DNA of 64,000 nt from Oscillospiraceae bacterium (GCA_021203045.1 JAJQBY010000122.1:47875-111874); one strand, 5' to 3'; positions 45,188 to 54,531 are shown, counted from the stretch's first letter. Notes: generated from the sequence alone by a model not told the origin. Made by a program: numbers and translations.

Positions 45188-45370
45188 TTACTCCTCCACG
45201 GCGATGACCTGACGTCCATCATACTGGCCGCAGGCAGGACATACCCGGTGAGGCTGATGATACTCGCCGCAGTTGGGGCAGGCCACCAGCTTGGGAAGGC
45301 TCAGCTTCCAGACGCTGGAGCGCCGCTTGCTCTTTCTGGCGTGGGATACTTTTCTTTTAGGGACTGCCAT
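45188..45370 (-). CDS. rpmF: 50S ribosomal protein L32
   Basis: 60 residues. MAVPKRKVSHARKSKRRSSV is the characteristic L32 start; the zinc ribbon is CPNCGEYHQPHRVCPACG. It overlaps the upstream YceD gene by 14 nt, with AGGAGGTG inside that gene, the usual yceD-rpmF coupling. Confidence 0.98.
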   Translation of the reverse strand: MAVPKRKVSHARKSKRRSSVWKLSLPKLVACPNCGEYHQPHRVCPACGQYDGRQVIAVEE

Positions 45371-45881
45371 TGCTCACACCTCCTGTATTATCATCCAGAA
45401 GCTGTCCCAGAACAGCCAATCTTGGATCTATTGGTTTTTTGCAGCTGCATGGGCCGTCGTTCAGGTTCCTGCCGCAGGTAGGGCACAGGCCCTTGCAATC
45501 CTCCCGGCACAGAAGCTTTCTGTCCGTGTCAAGGATGAAGCAGGTCTCCAGCACGTCGCTCACGTCCACGCTGTCCCCCTCCAGAGGGAACAGGTCAGGG
45601 TCGTCCTCATCCTCCGCATCCGCCTGGAGCGTTACCTGGAACTGCCGGGATACGGTCCGCCGGAATTCCGCGGTGCACCGGTCGCAGCAAAGGGTCATAT
45701 CCGCCTTTACAAGGGCGTCCATTCCCAGGATGCCGGCGGTATTTTTCACCTGGCCCTCCGCCGTCACGGGGCCGTTAAAGGCCACGAGCCCGTCAAAGGA
45801 GAGCCGCTGGGTATCCAGCTCGCACTGAAAGGGCACACGCCCTCCCGGCATTTCAATGATTTCATGCAGATTCAAAAGCAT
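45357..45881 (-). CDS. YceD/DUF177 protein
   Basis: 174 residues. DUF177 proteins are encoded next to rpmF and are linked to 23S rRNA metabolism. Zinc-binding cysteines are seen in LCCDRCTAEF and LCREDCKGLCPTCGRNLNDG. GAGG precedes the ATG at 45881. Driven by the divergent promoter at 45910-45938. Confidence 0.93.
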   Translation of the reverse strand: MLLNLHEIIEMPGGRVPFQCELDTQRLSFDGLVAFNGPVTAEGQVKNTAGILGMDALVKADMTLCCDRCTAEFRRTVSRQFQVTLQADAEDEDDPDLFPLEGDSVDVSDVLETCFILDTDRKLLCREDCKGLCPTCGRNLNDGPCSCKKPIDPRLAVLGQLLDDNTGGVSNGSP

Positions 45882-45909
45882 GGGACAAACCTCACATAGT
45901 CGCCAAAAT

Positions 45910-45960
45910 ATTATAAATTAACAGCGGCCCATTGTCAACCTTATTTTTTCGTGATAAGAT
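45910..45960. promoter_or_regulatory. Back-to-back promoters sharing one -35 region
   Basis: On minus: TTGACA (45938-45933), 17-nt spacer, TATAAT (45915-45910), for yceD-rpmF. On plus: TTGTCA (45932-45937), 17-nt spacer, TAAGAT (45955-45960), for the pseudouridine synthase. The two -35 hexamers occupy the same bases, so the two polymerases should exclude each other. Confidence 0.75.
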
Positions 45961-45966
45961 AATTTC

Positions 45967-46935
45967 ATGAAAGAATTTATTGTTACAGAAAACGACAGCG
46001 GCCAGCGGCTGGATCGTTTTGCCGGAAAGGTGGCCCCGGCCCTGCCCGCCTCCCTGCTCCAGCGGTATTTCCGCACCAAGGACATCAAAATAAACGGCCA
46101 CTGGGCCAGGCCGGACGCCAGAGTACAGACCGGGGATACGGTGCGCCTGTATATCCCGGAGGAATTTTTCACCCCCCGCCGGGAGGAACGGCGGGATCTG
46201 GCCTCTATAAAGCCCCGGCTCTCCATCCTCTATGAGGATGAGCACATCCTCCTGGTAGACAAGCAGCCGGGGGTGCTGTGCCACGCCGCCGGTGGCTGGG
46301 CGCCGGACACTCTGCTGGCCCGTATCCAGGCCCACGTCTATCAGTCCGGCCAGTGGGACCCTGCGGCGGAAAACAGCTTCGCGCCCGCACTCTGCAACCG
46401 CATCGACCGGGGAACGGGCGGCATCGTCATCGCCGCCAAGAGCGCCCCCGCGCTGCGGGCCATGGATGAGAAGATACGGACCAGGGAAGTGAAAAAGGAA
46501 TATCTCTGCGTCTGCCTGGGCAAGCCGGCCCCCGCCGCCGGGCAGCTGAAGGGGTGGCTGTTCAAGGACGCGGTGAAAAATCAGGTCTATGTCAAGCCCC
46601 GCCAGGAGCCGGGGACGAGCCTGGCCGTCACGGACTATCAGACCATGGAGAGCCGGAACGGCCTGTCCCTGGTATCCTGCCGCCTGCACACAGGCCGCAC
46701 CCATCAGATACGGGTCCAGATGGCGAACGCCGGATGTCCTCTGCTGGGCGACGGCAAATACGGCCGGGAGCGGATAAACCGTCAATACGGCGAGAGCCGC
46801 CAGCTGCTGTGGAGCTGGCGCCTGACCTTCGATTTTCAGAGCGACGCCGGGCCTTTGGACTATCTGAACGGCCGGAGCTTTGCAGTGCCCGCCGTGCCCT
46901 TCGTTGAAAAATATTTTCCGGGAGCTGTATATTGA
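45967..46935 (+). CDS. RluA-family 23S rRNA pseudouridine synthase
   Basis: 322 residues. N-terminal S4 RNA-binding domain (SGQRLDRFAGKVAPALPASL), then the catalytic domain with CNRIDRGTGGIVIAAK (catalytic Asp), LHTGRTHQIRVQMA and GDGKYG. RluC/RluD-like; the target uridine is not evident. No ribosome site precedes the ATG, and the -10 ends 6 nt before it, so the mRNA appears leaderless. The start is supported by S4-domain homology beginning at residue 1. Confidence 0.9.
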   Translation: MKEFIVTENDSGQRLDRFAGKVAPALPASLLQRYFRTKDIKINGHWARPDARVQTGDTVRLYIPEEFFTPRREERRDLASIKPRLSILYEDEHILLVDKQPGVLCHAAGGWAPDTLLARIQAHVYQSGQWDPAAENSFAPALCNRIDRGTGGIVIAAKSAPALRAMDEKIRTREVKKEYLCVCLGKPAPAAGQLKGWLFKDAVKNQVYVKPRQEPGTSLAVTDYQTMESRNGLSLVSCRLHTGRTHQIRVQMANAGCPLLGDGKYGRERINRQYGESRQLLWSWRLTFDFQSDAGPLDYLNGRSFAVPAVPFVEKYFPGAVY

Positions 46936-46937
46936 TA

Positions 46938-46967
46938 TTGACAAAGTCCCTCTGCATTTGCTAAAAT
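46938..46967 (+). promoter_or_regulatory. Promoter of the potABCD leader
   Basis: TTGACA (46938-46943), 18-nt spacer, TAAAAT (46962-46967), directly after the preceding stop codon. Transcription would start near 46973. Confidence 0.75.
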
Positions 46968-46971
46968 AAAC

Positions 46972-47335
46972 CGTCTCAATTGGAAATAATCGAAAGAGTC
47001 TTTCCGAAGCAGGATGCGACCGCCGCTTTCCCTGAAGCGGCCAAGGCCAGACGGACAGCCGGGTCGAATGCCGAATACCGCGCGTGCGGTGGCAACTTCT
47101 GTTGCCTTATTGATTGAGTTAAAAGCTCAAGTTTTATAAGTTGGTATACTTAAAACCAGTGCCATGGGGCATACAAACTTGTGAAATGGTCAATAAGAGT
47201 AGTAAAAGTAATCTTTGCTATATAGACTCTCAAACCCATTGGGATTCCTCCTTCTCCTGCGGCGTATCATACGGCGGAGAAGCTGTTTTCACCCGATCTT
47301 TACAAGCGGCGTATGCTTCGGCATGCGCCGTTTTT
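46972..47335 (+). ncRNA. Long structured leader of the polyamine transporter operon (unclassified)
   Basis: About 365 nt with no convincing reading frame. CTCAAT (46975-46980) pairs with ATTGAG (47113-47118), enclosing hairpins GCCGCTT/AAGCGGC (47022-47041), ACCGC/GCGGT (47077-47090) and GGCAAC/GTTGCC (47091-47106). The 3' strand of the closing stem can instead pair with CTCAA (47126-47130), followed by GTTTTAT, which is a switch-like alternative. A second hairpin CTTCTCC/GGAGAAG (47251-47282) precedes a final terminator. This looks like a riboswitch or attenuator; I could not assign a known class. Confidence 0.6.
47307..47335 (+). terminator. Attenuator terminator before potA
   Basis: CGGCGTATGC (47307-47316) pairs with GCATGCGCCG (47321-47330) across a TTCG tetraloop, one T-G pair, then TTTTT. 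It ends 36 nt before the potA start, so read-through must be regulated. The 5' arm shares GCGGCGTAT with the preceding hairpin (47259-47267), which could compete for the 3' arm. Confidence 0.8.
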
Positions 47336-47370
47336 CGCGTTTTGCCATCATTGTAAAGAGAGGGATGGAT

Positions 47371-48489
47371 ATGAAAAAGATCATCGAGCTGAAGGGCATC
47401 ACCAAGTCCTTCGACGGAGAAACCGTGCTGAACGATATCAGCCTGGACATCTACGACAACGAATTCATCACGCTGCTGGGCCCCTCCGGCTGCGGTAAGA
47501 CCACCACGCTGCGGCTGATCGGCGGATTTGAGACGCCGGACGCGGGGGACATCCTGTTTATGGGCCAGCGCATCAACGACGTACCGCCCCACAAGCGGAA
47601 CGTGAACACCGTGTTCCAGCGGTACGCCCTGTTTCCCCATCTGAATGTGTTCGAAAACGTGGCCTTTCCCCTGCGGGAGCAGAAGGTCCCGAAGGACGAG
47701 ATACAGGAGCGGGTGGAGAACATGCTCTCCATGGTGGCCCTAAAGGGCTTTGAGCACCGGAACGTGACCCGGCTCTCCGGCGGACAGCAGCAGCGGGTGG
47801 CCATCGCCCGGGCGCTGATAAGCCACCCCCAGGTGCTTTTGCTGGATGAGCCTCTGGCAGCGCTGGACCTGAAGCTTCGCAAGGATATGCAGCAGGAGCT
47901 GAAGAACATCCAGAAGGCTACGGGCATCACCTTCGTGTTCGTCACCCACGACCAGGAGGAGGCCCTGTCTATGTCTGACACCATCGTGGTCATGTCCGAG
48001 GGAAAGATCCAGCAGATCGGCACCAGCGTGGACGTATACAACGAGCCACAGAATGCGTTCGTGGCGGATTTCATCGGAGAATCCAACATCCTGGACGGCG
48101 TAATGCTCAGGGACCTCTCCGTCTCCTTCTCCGGACATACCTTTGTGTGCGTGGACAGCGGATTCGGGAAAAACGAGCCGGTGGACGTGGTCGTCCGGCC
48201 GGAGGATGTGGACATCGTCCCGGTGGAAAAGGGAATGCTCACCGGCACCGTCACCTCCGTCACCTTCATGGGGGTGCACTACGAGGTGATCGTGGATATC
48301 GGCGGCTTCAAATGGATGATACAGACTACGGATTTCGTGGATGTGGACGAACACATCGGCCTCTACATCGAGCCGGACGCCATCCATATCATGAAAAAGA
48401 GCGAATACTCCGGGCCGTACGGAGACTACTCCTCCTTCTCCAACGAGCTGGATGAGCTGTCCGACGCAGAAAGCGAGCCGGACGAATGA
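47371..48489 (+). CDS. potA: Spermidine/putrescine ABC transporter ATPase
   Basis: 372 residues. Walker [19 protein letters not shown], signature [15 protein letters not shown], Walker [13 protein letters not shown], and a C-terminal TOBE domain. It powers polyamine import. Start at 47371: AAAGAGAGGG is 8 nt upstream; an in-frame ATG at 47365 is too close to it. potB overlaps the stop by 4 nt. Confidence 0.95.
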   Translation: MKKIIELKGITKSFDGETVLNDISLDIYDNEFITLLGPSGCGKTTTLRLIGGFETPDAGDILFMGQRINDVPPHKRNVNTVFQRYALFPHLNVFENVAFPLREQKVPKDEIQERVENMLSMVALKGFEHRNVTRLSGGQQQRVAIARALISHPQVLLLDEPLAALDLKLRKDMQQELKNIQKATGITFVFVTHDQEEALSMSDTIVVMSEGKIQQIGTSVDVYNEPQNAFVADFIGESNILDGVMLRDLSVSFSGHTFVCVDSGFGKNEPVDVVVRPEDVDIVPVEKGMLTGTVTSVTFMGVHYEVIVDIGGFKWMIQTTDFVDVDEHIGLYIEPDAIHIMKKSEYSGPYGDYSSFSNELDELSDAESEPDE

Positions 48490-49361
48490 GGGGGACTGGA
48501 ACCCGCCGCCGGGAGCGGCTGGTGGGCCTGCTGACAAGAGGCCCCTATGAGCTGTGGGCAGTGCTGTTCATCCTGGTACCGCTGGTGTTCACCGCCTACT
48601 ATGCCTTCACGGACGACAGCTTTGCCTTCACTACGGAAAACATCACCAAGTTCTTCACCGCCACCTCTGTGGTGGAGGGCTCCGGCACGGTGCACACCTA
48701 TCTGTTGATTCTGTGGCGCTCCCTGAAGCTGGCCATCATCTCCACGGTGGTCTGCCTGCTGCTGGGGTATCCGCTGGCCTATATTATCTCCCGGGCCTCA
48801 CCCAAGGCCCAGAAGATCATGATGACCTTCATCATGATCCCCATGTGGATGAACTTCCTCATCCGCACCTATGCCTGGATGACCATTTTGCAGGACACAG
48901 GCATTCTCAATAACCTTCTGAACGCGCTGGGCCTCGGCACGGTGCATATCATCGGCACGGAGACCGCCGTGGTCATCGGCATGGTCTATGATTATCTGCC
49001 CTATATGGTCATGCCCATCTATTCCGTCATGGCAAAGATGGACGACCGGCTTCTGGAGGCCGCCCGCGACCTGGGCTGCTCCGGCAGCGGGGTGCTGCGG
49101 CGGGTGGTGCTGCCCCTTTCCATGCCCGGGGTCATCAACGGCATCACCATGGTGCTCATCCCCTCGGTCAGCACCTTCTATATTTCCCAGAAGCTGGGCG
49201 ACGGCAAGTTCTTCCTCATCGGCGACGCCATCGAGGGACAATATACCGCCAACAATCTGCATTTCGCGGCGGCCATCGCCTTTATCCTGATGGTGCTGCT
49301 GCTGGCGGCCATGATGATCATGCGCCGGCTGACCAACAAAAAGGTCTACGGAGGGACATGA
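48486..49361 (+). CDS. potB: Polyamine ABC transporter permease PotB
   Basis: 291 residues, about six transmembrane helices with the BPD_transp_1 EAA loop ([20 protein letters not shown]). Inner-membrane channel subunit. ATGA overlap with potA; the next gene starts 1 nt past the stop, with GGAGGG inside the potB end. Confidence 0.93.
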   Translation: MRGTGTRRRERLVGLLTRGPYELWAVLFILVPLVFTAYYAFTDDSFAFTTENITKFFTATSVVEGSGTVHTYLLILWRSLKLAIISTVVCLLLGYPLAYIISRASPKAQKIMMTFIMIPMWMNFLIRTYAWMTILQDTGILNNLLNALGLGTVHIIGTETAVVIGMVYDYLPYMVMPIYSVMAKMDDRLLEAARDLGCSGSGVLRRVVLPLSMPGVINGITMVLIPSVSTFYISQKLGDGKFFLIGDAIEGQYTANNLHFAAAIAFILMVLLLAAMMIMRRLTNKKVYGGT

Positions 49362-49362
49362 T

Positions 49363-51360
49363 ATGAAGCTTTCATCCAAGATCTTCACTGTGCTGATGTT
49401 CGTGTTCCTGTTCGCACCCATCGTCATCATGCTGATATTCTCGTTTAACGAGTCCCGAAGCCTGTCCGTTTTTTCCGGCTTCTCCCTCAAGTGGTACGCA
49501 GAGCTTTTTAACGACGGGGACACCCTGGCCTCCGTGAAAAACACCCTGATACTGGCTGTTTGCGCCTCGGTGATCTCCACCGTTATGGGCACCGCCGCCG
49601 CCGTGGGCATCGACAAGCTGCGCAACCGCTATATCCGGGCCGCTCTGGATGTGACCACCAACATCCCTATGGTGAACCCGGACATCATCACCGGCATCTC
49701 CATGATGTTCATGTTCGTATTCGTCAGCCAGCTTTTCGGCTTTGCCAACAGCCTGAGCTTCGTCACCCTGCTGATCGCCCACATCACCTTCTGCCTGCCC
49801 TATGTGATCCTCCAGGTGCTGCCAAAGCTCCAGCAGATGGACCGGGCGCTGCCGGAGGCCGCCATGGACCTTGGCTGCACCCCCTGGCGGGCCTTCTGGA
49901 AGGCCGAGCTGCCGGAGCTTATGCCCGGCATCACCACCGGGCTCATTATGTCCTTCACCCTGTCCCTGGACGATTTCGTCATCAGCTATTTCACCACCGG
50001 AAACGGGTTCCAGACCCTTCCCATCCGCATATACAATATGACGAAAAAGACCGTCACCCCAAAAATGTACGCCCTAGCAACCATCACCTTTTTCGTCATC
50101 CTGGCCCTTCTGTTGCTGTCGAATATGGCAGACAGTGAGGACGGACAGCGCCTCCGCGCCGCCCGCCGGGCCAAACGAGCCGCCCGGCGCACTAAACGCG
50201 CCGAAAAGCGGGCCAAAAGGACCAAAAAGCCGCTGACCGCCCGGACCAGAAGGCTCCTTTACGCCTGCGGCGGAGCGGCGGCCCTGATCGCCGTCATCAT
50301 CGCCGCCGTGTCGCTTCACGACGGGGATACCCTGGTGCTGAACGTATACAACTGGGGCGAGTATATCTCCGACGGCTCCGAGGGCTCCATGGATGTGATC
50401 GAGGAATTTGAGGACTGGTATGAGGCGGAATACGGCCAGAAGGTAAAGGTCAATTACACCACCTTCGCCAGCAACGAGGATATGTACGCAAAGCTGGCCT
50501 CCGGCGCGGTCAGCTACGATGTGGTCATCCCCTCCGACTATATGATCGCCCGCATGATCGAGGAGGATATGCTCCTGCCCCTGGACTTTGACAACATCCC
50601 CAACTATGAATACATCGGCGAGGATTTTCGCGGTCTCTACTATGACGCGGACAATCTCTATTCCGTCCCCTACACCTACGGCATCGTAGGCATCATCTAC
50701 GACGCCAATGTAGTGGACGAGGAGGACACCGGCTCCTGGGACCTGATGTGGAACGAGAAATACGCCGGGCAGATTCTCCAGTTCAACAACTCCCGGGACG
50801 CCTTCGGCACCGCCATGTACCGCCTGGGGCTGGATGTGAACAGCACGGACACCGCCGTCTGGGATACCGCCCTGACCGAGCTGCTCGCCCAGCGCAGCCT
50901 GGTAAAGAGCTACGTCATGGACGAGATATATAACCTGATGGAGTCCGGCGAGGCCGCCATCGCCGCCTATTACGCCGGAGACTACTTCACCATGGCGGAC
51001 GCCCAGGCGGACACGGTAGATCTGCAATTCTATTGTCCGGAGCGGACGAATTATTTCGTGGACGCCATGTGCATCCCCACCTGTTGCCAGAACAAGGAGC
51101 TGGCGGAGATATTCATAAACTATATGCTGTCCCAGGAGGCCGCCATCGCCAACGCGGAATATATCTGGTACGCCTCCCCCAACAGCCTGGTCTATGAAAA
51201 CGAGGACTACATCGAGGAAATGGGCGAGGATGCCATGGAGATCCTCTACCCCGAGATGGAGAGCTTCGCCGAGCTGTATAATCAGTATGCCTACCGCAAT
51301 CTCAGCGATGAGCTGCTGGATTATATTAACACTCTGTGGGAGACGTTGAAAATTAACTGA
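49363..51360 (+). CDS. potCD: Fused PotC permease and PotD polyamine-binding protein
   Basis: 665 residues. Residues 1-250 are a PotC permease with its own EAA loop (LPEAAMDLGCTPWRAFWKAE). Residues about 255-295 form a Lys/Arg-rich cytoplasmic linker (RAARRTKRAEKRAKRTKK). An extra transmembrane helix follows (ACGGAAALIAVIIAAVSL), then a PotD-type periplasmic-binding domain to the end (VLNVYNWGEYISDGSEGSMD, VIPSDYMIARM, PYTYGIVGIIYDA). The binding protein is therefore tethered to the permease instead of being a lipoprotein. No frameshift is needed. Last gene of the operon. Confidence 0.92.
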   Translation: MKLSSKIFTVLMFVFLFAPIVIMLIFSFNESRSLSVFSGFSLKWYAELFNDGDTLASVKNTLILAVCASVISTVMGTAAAVGIDKLRNRYIRAALDVTTNIPMVNPDIITGISMMFMFVFVSQLFGFANSLSFVTLLIAHITFCLPYVILQVLPKLQQMDRALPEAAMDLGCTPWRAFWKAELPELMPGITTGLIMSFTLSLDDFVISYFTTGNGFQTLPIRIYNMTKKTVTPKMYALATITFFVILALLLLSNMADSEDGQRLRAARRAKRAARRTKRAEKRAKRTKKPLTARTRRLLYACGGAAALIAVIIAAVSLHDGDTLVLNVYNWGEYISDGSEGSMDVIEEFEDWYEAEYGQKVKVNYTTFASNEDMYAKLASGAVSYDVVIPSDYMIARMIEEDMLLPLDFDNIPNYEYIGEDFRGLYYDADNLYSVPYTYGIVGIIYDANVVDEEDTGSWDLMWNEKYAGQILQFNNSRDAFGTAMYRLGLDVNSTDTAVWDTALTELLAQRSLVKSYVMDEIYNLMESGEAAIAAYYAGDYFTMADAQADTVDLQFYCPERTNYFVDAMCIPTCCQNKELAEIFINYMLSQEAAIANAEYIWYASPNSLVYENEDYIEEMGEDAMEILYPEMESFAELYNQYAYRNLSDELLDYINTLWETLKIN

Positions 51361-51389
51361 TTCCATCCGACACCATACGATAACACGCC

Positions 51390-51420
51390 CCGGCGTTCAG
51401 CCTTTTGGCTTGAACGCCGG
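51390..51420. terminator. Hairpin between convergent potCD and EamA genes
   Basis: CCGGCGTTCA (51390-51399) pairs with TGAACGCCGG (51411-51420), with an inner GCC/GGC. There is no T-run on either strand, so it may protect 3' ends or end transcription with a factor. Confidence 0.55.
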
Positions 51421-51447
51421 AGCGCGATCGATTATATACATAAAAAG

Positions 51448-52374
51448 CTATCTCACCCCCGCATGACCGGCCAGGGGACCAGCTTTCTCCGCCTCCCCCT
51501 GCGGCTCCTGATGCCCTGTGTTCAGCACGACCACGGCCCCCAGGACCAGGATGATACCGATCAGGCCCAGCACCGTCGGCGTCTCGCCGAACACCGCAAA
51601 GCCCAGAATTGACGCCACCACCGGCTCTACCGAGGCCATCACAGCCCCCTTGCCGGCCTCCTCGCTTTGCAGGCCCCAGCTATACAGCAGCGCCGGAAGG
51701 AACCCGGATATGACGATCAGGCCCAGTCCTGTCAGCATATTGCGTCCGTTTTCGAACACCGGCGCAGCAGGGCCGACGCCCCAGAGAATCAGCCCGCCGA
51801 CAGCACACAGGCACCATCCATAGGCGTTGATGGTGAGAACATGATACCCGCGGTTTGAAAGGCTCTTGGAGCAGATGCTGTAAAAGGCATAGCCGATACC
51901 GGCCAGCAGGCCGTATATCACCCCGGCGGTGCTGAGCTGGGAGTCTCCCTCCAATATGCCGGACACCAGGCAGCATCCCACCACCGCGCACAGCAGCGCC
52001 GCCAGCTTGCGCCGGGTGAACCGCTCATGGAATACGAACAGGCTGATGACCATAACGAACACCGGGGCGGAGTACATCAGCGTGCAGGCGGCGGACAGGC
52101 TGCTCAGGGCAATGGACTGATAATAGCAATAGGTGAAAAACAGCGTGGACAGAATGCCGAAGCAGAAAAAAAGCCAGGCATCCTTCCACCGTATTTTCAG
52201 CAGCTTTGGGTCCTTGCACAGAGCGCAGAGGAAAAACAATATCCCGCACCCGCCGGAGCGGACGATCAGCACCCCGGAGGACGGCACCCCCACCGCCTCC
52301 AGCTGCCGGGTGAACAGCCCGATGACGCCCCAGAACACCCCGGTGGCCAATATGGCAATATCATATTTTTTCAT
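51448..52374 (-). CDS. EamA (DMT superfamily) transporter
   Basis: 308 residues, ten predicted transmembrane helices in two EamA repeats (ATGVFWGVIGLFTRQLEAVG at the start of the first; a second near GVIYGLLAGIGYAFYSICSK). Drug/metabolite exporter, substrate unknown. Ribosome site AAAGGGTGA. The integrative element is inserted just upstream of this gene, at about 60 nt, and may have displaced its promoter. Confidence 0.9.
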   Translation of the reverse strand: MKKYDIAILATGVFWGVIGLFTRQLEAVGVPSSGVLIVRSGGCGILFFLCALCKDPKLLKIRWKDAWLFFCFGILSTLFFTYCYYQSIALSSLSAACTLMYSAPVFVMVISLFVFHERFTRRKLAALLCAVVGCCLVSGILEGDSQLSTAGVIYGLLAGIGYAFYSICSKSLSNRGYHVLTINAYGWCLCAVGGLILWGVGPAAPVFENGRNMLTGLGLIVISGFLPALLYSWGLQSEEAGKGAVMASVEPVVASILGFAVFGETPTVLGLIGIILVLGAVVVLNTGHQEPQGEAEKAGPLAGHAGVR

Positions 52375-52434
52375 AAAAAAATCACCCTTTCCCAGGTCAA
52401 CAGATACAGATTACATACTTCTGATAAAGGCTTC

Positions 52435-52466
52435 TTCAAAAACCCTGTGTTTTCAATGGCTTGCGG
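52435..52466. repeat. Left attachment site (attL) of the element
   Basis: 32 bp containing the core TTTTCAATGGCTTGCGG (52450-52466). It matches the right copy at 28 of 32 positions. The closeness to the integrase end fits attL. Confidence 0.75.
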
Positions 52467-52491
52467 CCTTTATTTTTACCAATTTTGGCTT

Positions 52492-52518
52492 GTTTTCCCC
52501 ACTTTTTTCCCCAATCAG
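52492..52518. repeat. 27-bp arm-type direct repeat, left copy
   Basis: A run of two TTTTCCCC units, identical base for base to 57461-57487. It overlaps the last codons of the integrase gene. Such repeats inside the ends usually bind the integrase N-domain or excisionase. Confidence 0.8.
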
Positions 52519-53687
52519 AAATTTTTCACGTTCTGAATGTAGTTTTCCATGCGTTCGGCCCCGGCCTGTTTCATCAAATCTGTGGCGTGAGCATATCTGT
52601 CCATTGTGAAGGCTGCGGAGGCGTGGCCCAGCGTGGATTGAACCGTTTTTATGTCAGTACCGCAAGCAAGGGCAGCGGTGGCGTAGCTGTGCCGCAAGTC
52701 ATGGAATCGGAGGTCAGGCCGTCCGATGGATTTTGCGACCGTCTTGAACGAATTGTAAACAGTCATAGCAAGCAAGTGTCGGCCCAGTTTGTCAGTAAAA
52801 ACTAAATTGTTGCTTATCCATGCCGCGCCAGCTTCGAGGTGTTGCCTTGATTGTTCGGCGCGGCGTTTTTTTAGAACGTCAATGACGGACGGTGCGGCGG
52901 CGATTGTGCGGGGGTGTCATTTTTAAGTGGGACGAGAACGACTTCATTTTTACATGCGCTTCTTTGCAGTTGCTGGTAAATATGGATGGTTCCTTCCTGG
53001 AAGTTGATACAATCCCATGTCAGGCCCAAGACCCCCCCTTCCCTCATTCCAGTGAACAGGGCCACGGTATACAGAGCTTCAAATCTATGGCCTTGTATAG
53101 CCCGCAAAAAAATCAGCCGTCTCTTTCGCGTCCAGGGGATGAATTTCCGTTTTTTCTGCACGGGGTAATTCTGCGTTGTCTGACGGGTTACGATAAATAT
53201 AACCTATCTTCACGGCCTTATCAAGAGCTTCATGCAGTATCGCATGAATGAGTCTTATCGTCGTGGGTGCCATGCCGCTGCGCTGGAGGTCATTATAAAA
53301 TTTCTGTATCTGTGCTGGCGTCAATGCCTGGAGCCGGACGCGGCCCAGTGCCGGGGCAATGTGTACACGGATTTTCGTCTTGTATGCGTCGATGGTGGAT
53401 TCTTTTCTGCCTCCGAGATATTCTGACACCCAAGTGTCCAGCCATTCGCCCACGGTGATTTTGGAAGGGTTGATATATACGCCGTCGGTAAGTTCTACGC
53501 TGGCCCGCTGCATTTTTTCCCTGACTTCCTTTTGGGTCTTGCCGGTGAAGCTGCGGCGGATGGGTTTTCCCGTGCCGGGGTCTGTGCCAACGGTGACGCG
53601 GCCCTCCCAGTATGTATATTCCTGGCCCCTGCGGACAACGGTCTTTTTTCGGAGGCTCCCGCTCCCGCTTGCTGATTTCTTTGTCAT
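52515..53687 (-). pseudogene. int: Tyrosine integrase with two compensating frameshifts
   Basis: If repaired it would encode about 390 residues. It starts at 53687 (GGGGAGG upstream), 1 nt after the XRE stop. N-terminal arm-binding and core-binding domains are intact (TVGEWLDTWVSEYL). The frame is lost at a run of seven T (on the minus strand, near 53105-53111), regained as AIQGHRFEALYTVALFTGMR, lost again at a run of five C (near 52914-52918), and resumes as TIAAAPSVIDVLKK. Catalytic Arg (TGMREGG), HDLRHSYAT, LGHASAAFTMDRY and the Tyr are all present across the pieces. One extra T and one missing C restore the whole protein, so recent decay, sequencing error or slippage are all possible. Confidence 0.8.
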
Positions 53688-53688
53688 G

Positions 53689-54342
53689 TTACGCCTCCCC
53701 TTTCTTGCCAAAACGAGATATAGCCGCGTTGTACTGTTCGTCGGTTAATGTCCCGTTCTTATGTTCTTCTTCGACTTCGCGTTCCATTGGAGATGTGTAT
53801 CTCTTGGGGTACTCTTTAGCAACGCTTTCGGCGAGCTGGACGATGAACATTTGAATGAGAGACTTCATAAGCTCGCCGGTTTTTGCGTGGAATATCGTCC
53901 TGCCCTTTTCGGACTGTATACGCGTTTCTTCCCCTTCGGACGCAACGGCGATGGTCAAAATACCATCAAGCAAAACGGTGATTCCTTTAGCCTCTAACAG
54001 CAAAGACAAAATGTCACTGGTACCCGTTCGGTCATTTTCCTGCTTAAATGACACAAGTCGTTCAACGGCAGCTTCTGATAGTCCAGTGTATTCACAAACA
54101 CCTCTAACGTCCATGTCTGCGGTTCTCGTGTCTGTTTCGTCAAGCAGCCATCCAACAGCTACGCCGTAATGATCGGCCAGACGTGAAATCTTTTGATAAC
54201 CGACATCACGGGGACTCCCAGCTTCTAAATCAGATATAAGCGAAGCTGAAACCCACGTTGTATCTGCAACCTCTCGCAATGTCTGTTTCCCATGTTTGTT
54301 GTATTCCGTTCTTGCGGCCTTGAGTCGGTCGGCGTTTAGCAT
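53689..54342 (-). CDS. XRE-family repressor of the element
   Basis: 217 residues from the ATG at 54342 (TTGGAGGTG upstream; a longer in-frame start lacks one). The N-terminal Cro/CI-type HTH reads LREVADTTWVSASLISDLEA; the rest is helical and acidic with EHKNGTLTDEQYNAAISRFG at the end. It is divergent from the operon it probably represses and sits just ahead of the integrase gene, the usual CI-like position. Confidence 0.85.
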   Translation of the reverse strand: MLNADRLKAARTEYNKHGKQTLREVADTTWVSASLISDLEAGSPRDVGYQKISRLADHYGVAVGWLLDETDTRTADMDVRGVCEYTGLSEAAVERLVSFKQENDRTGTSDILSLLLEAKGITVLLDGILTIAVASEGEETRIQSEKGRTIFHAKTGELMKSLIQMFIVQLAESVAKEYPKRYTSPMEREVEEEHKNGTLTDEQYNAAISRFGKKGEA

Positions 54343-54531
54343 GTTGCACCTCCAATTTTCTATATTCAGAATATTTATCTGCTTAAATTCCAAGTTGTAT
54401 TTTGTTTGGAAATCGGTTGCAAACAACAAATTGGTGTGATATACTCTAATTGTGGAACAACAGCAGAATTAAATTCCAAAATCAGAATAGCACAGTTTTC
54501 TGTTGTTGTCAACGATTGGAGGTGATTTTAT
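54343..54531. promoter_or_regulatory. Divergent operator/promoter region of the element
   Basis: Rightward promoter: TTGCAA (54417-54422), 17-nt spacer, TATACT (54440-54445). TTAAATTCCAA occurs twice (near 54383 and 54471), and the first copy has an inverted partner TTTGGAAAT (54404-54412). TCAGAATA also occurs twice, once in ATTCAGAATA and once in AATCAGAATA. These are likely operator half-sites for the XRE repressor. AT-rich throughout. Confidence 0.65.

Noticed and set aside
47070..47110. T-box element before potA, because of TACCGCG
   Set aside because: The UGGN bulge, specifier stem and correct antiterminator context are absent, and the gene is not amino-acid or tRNA related.
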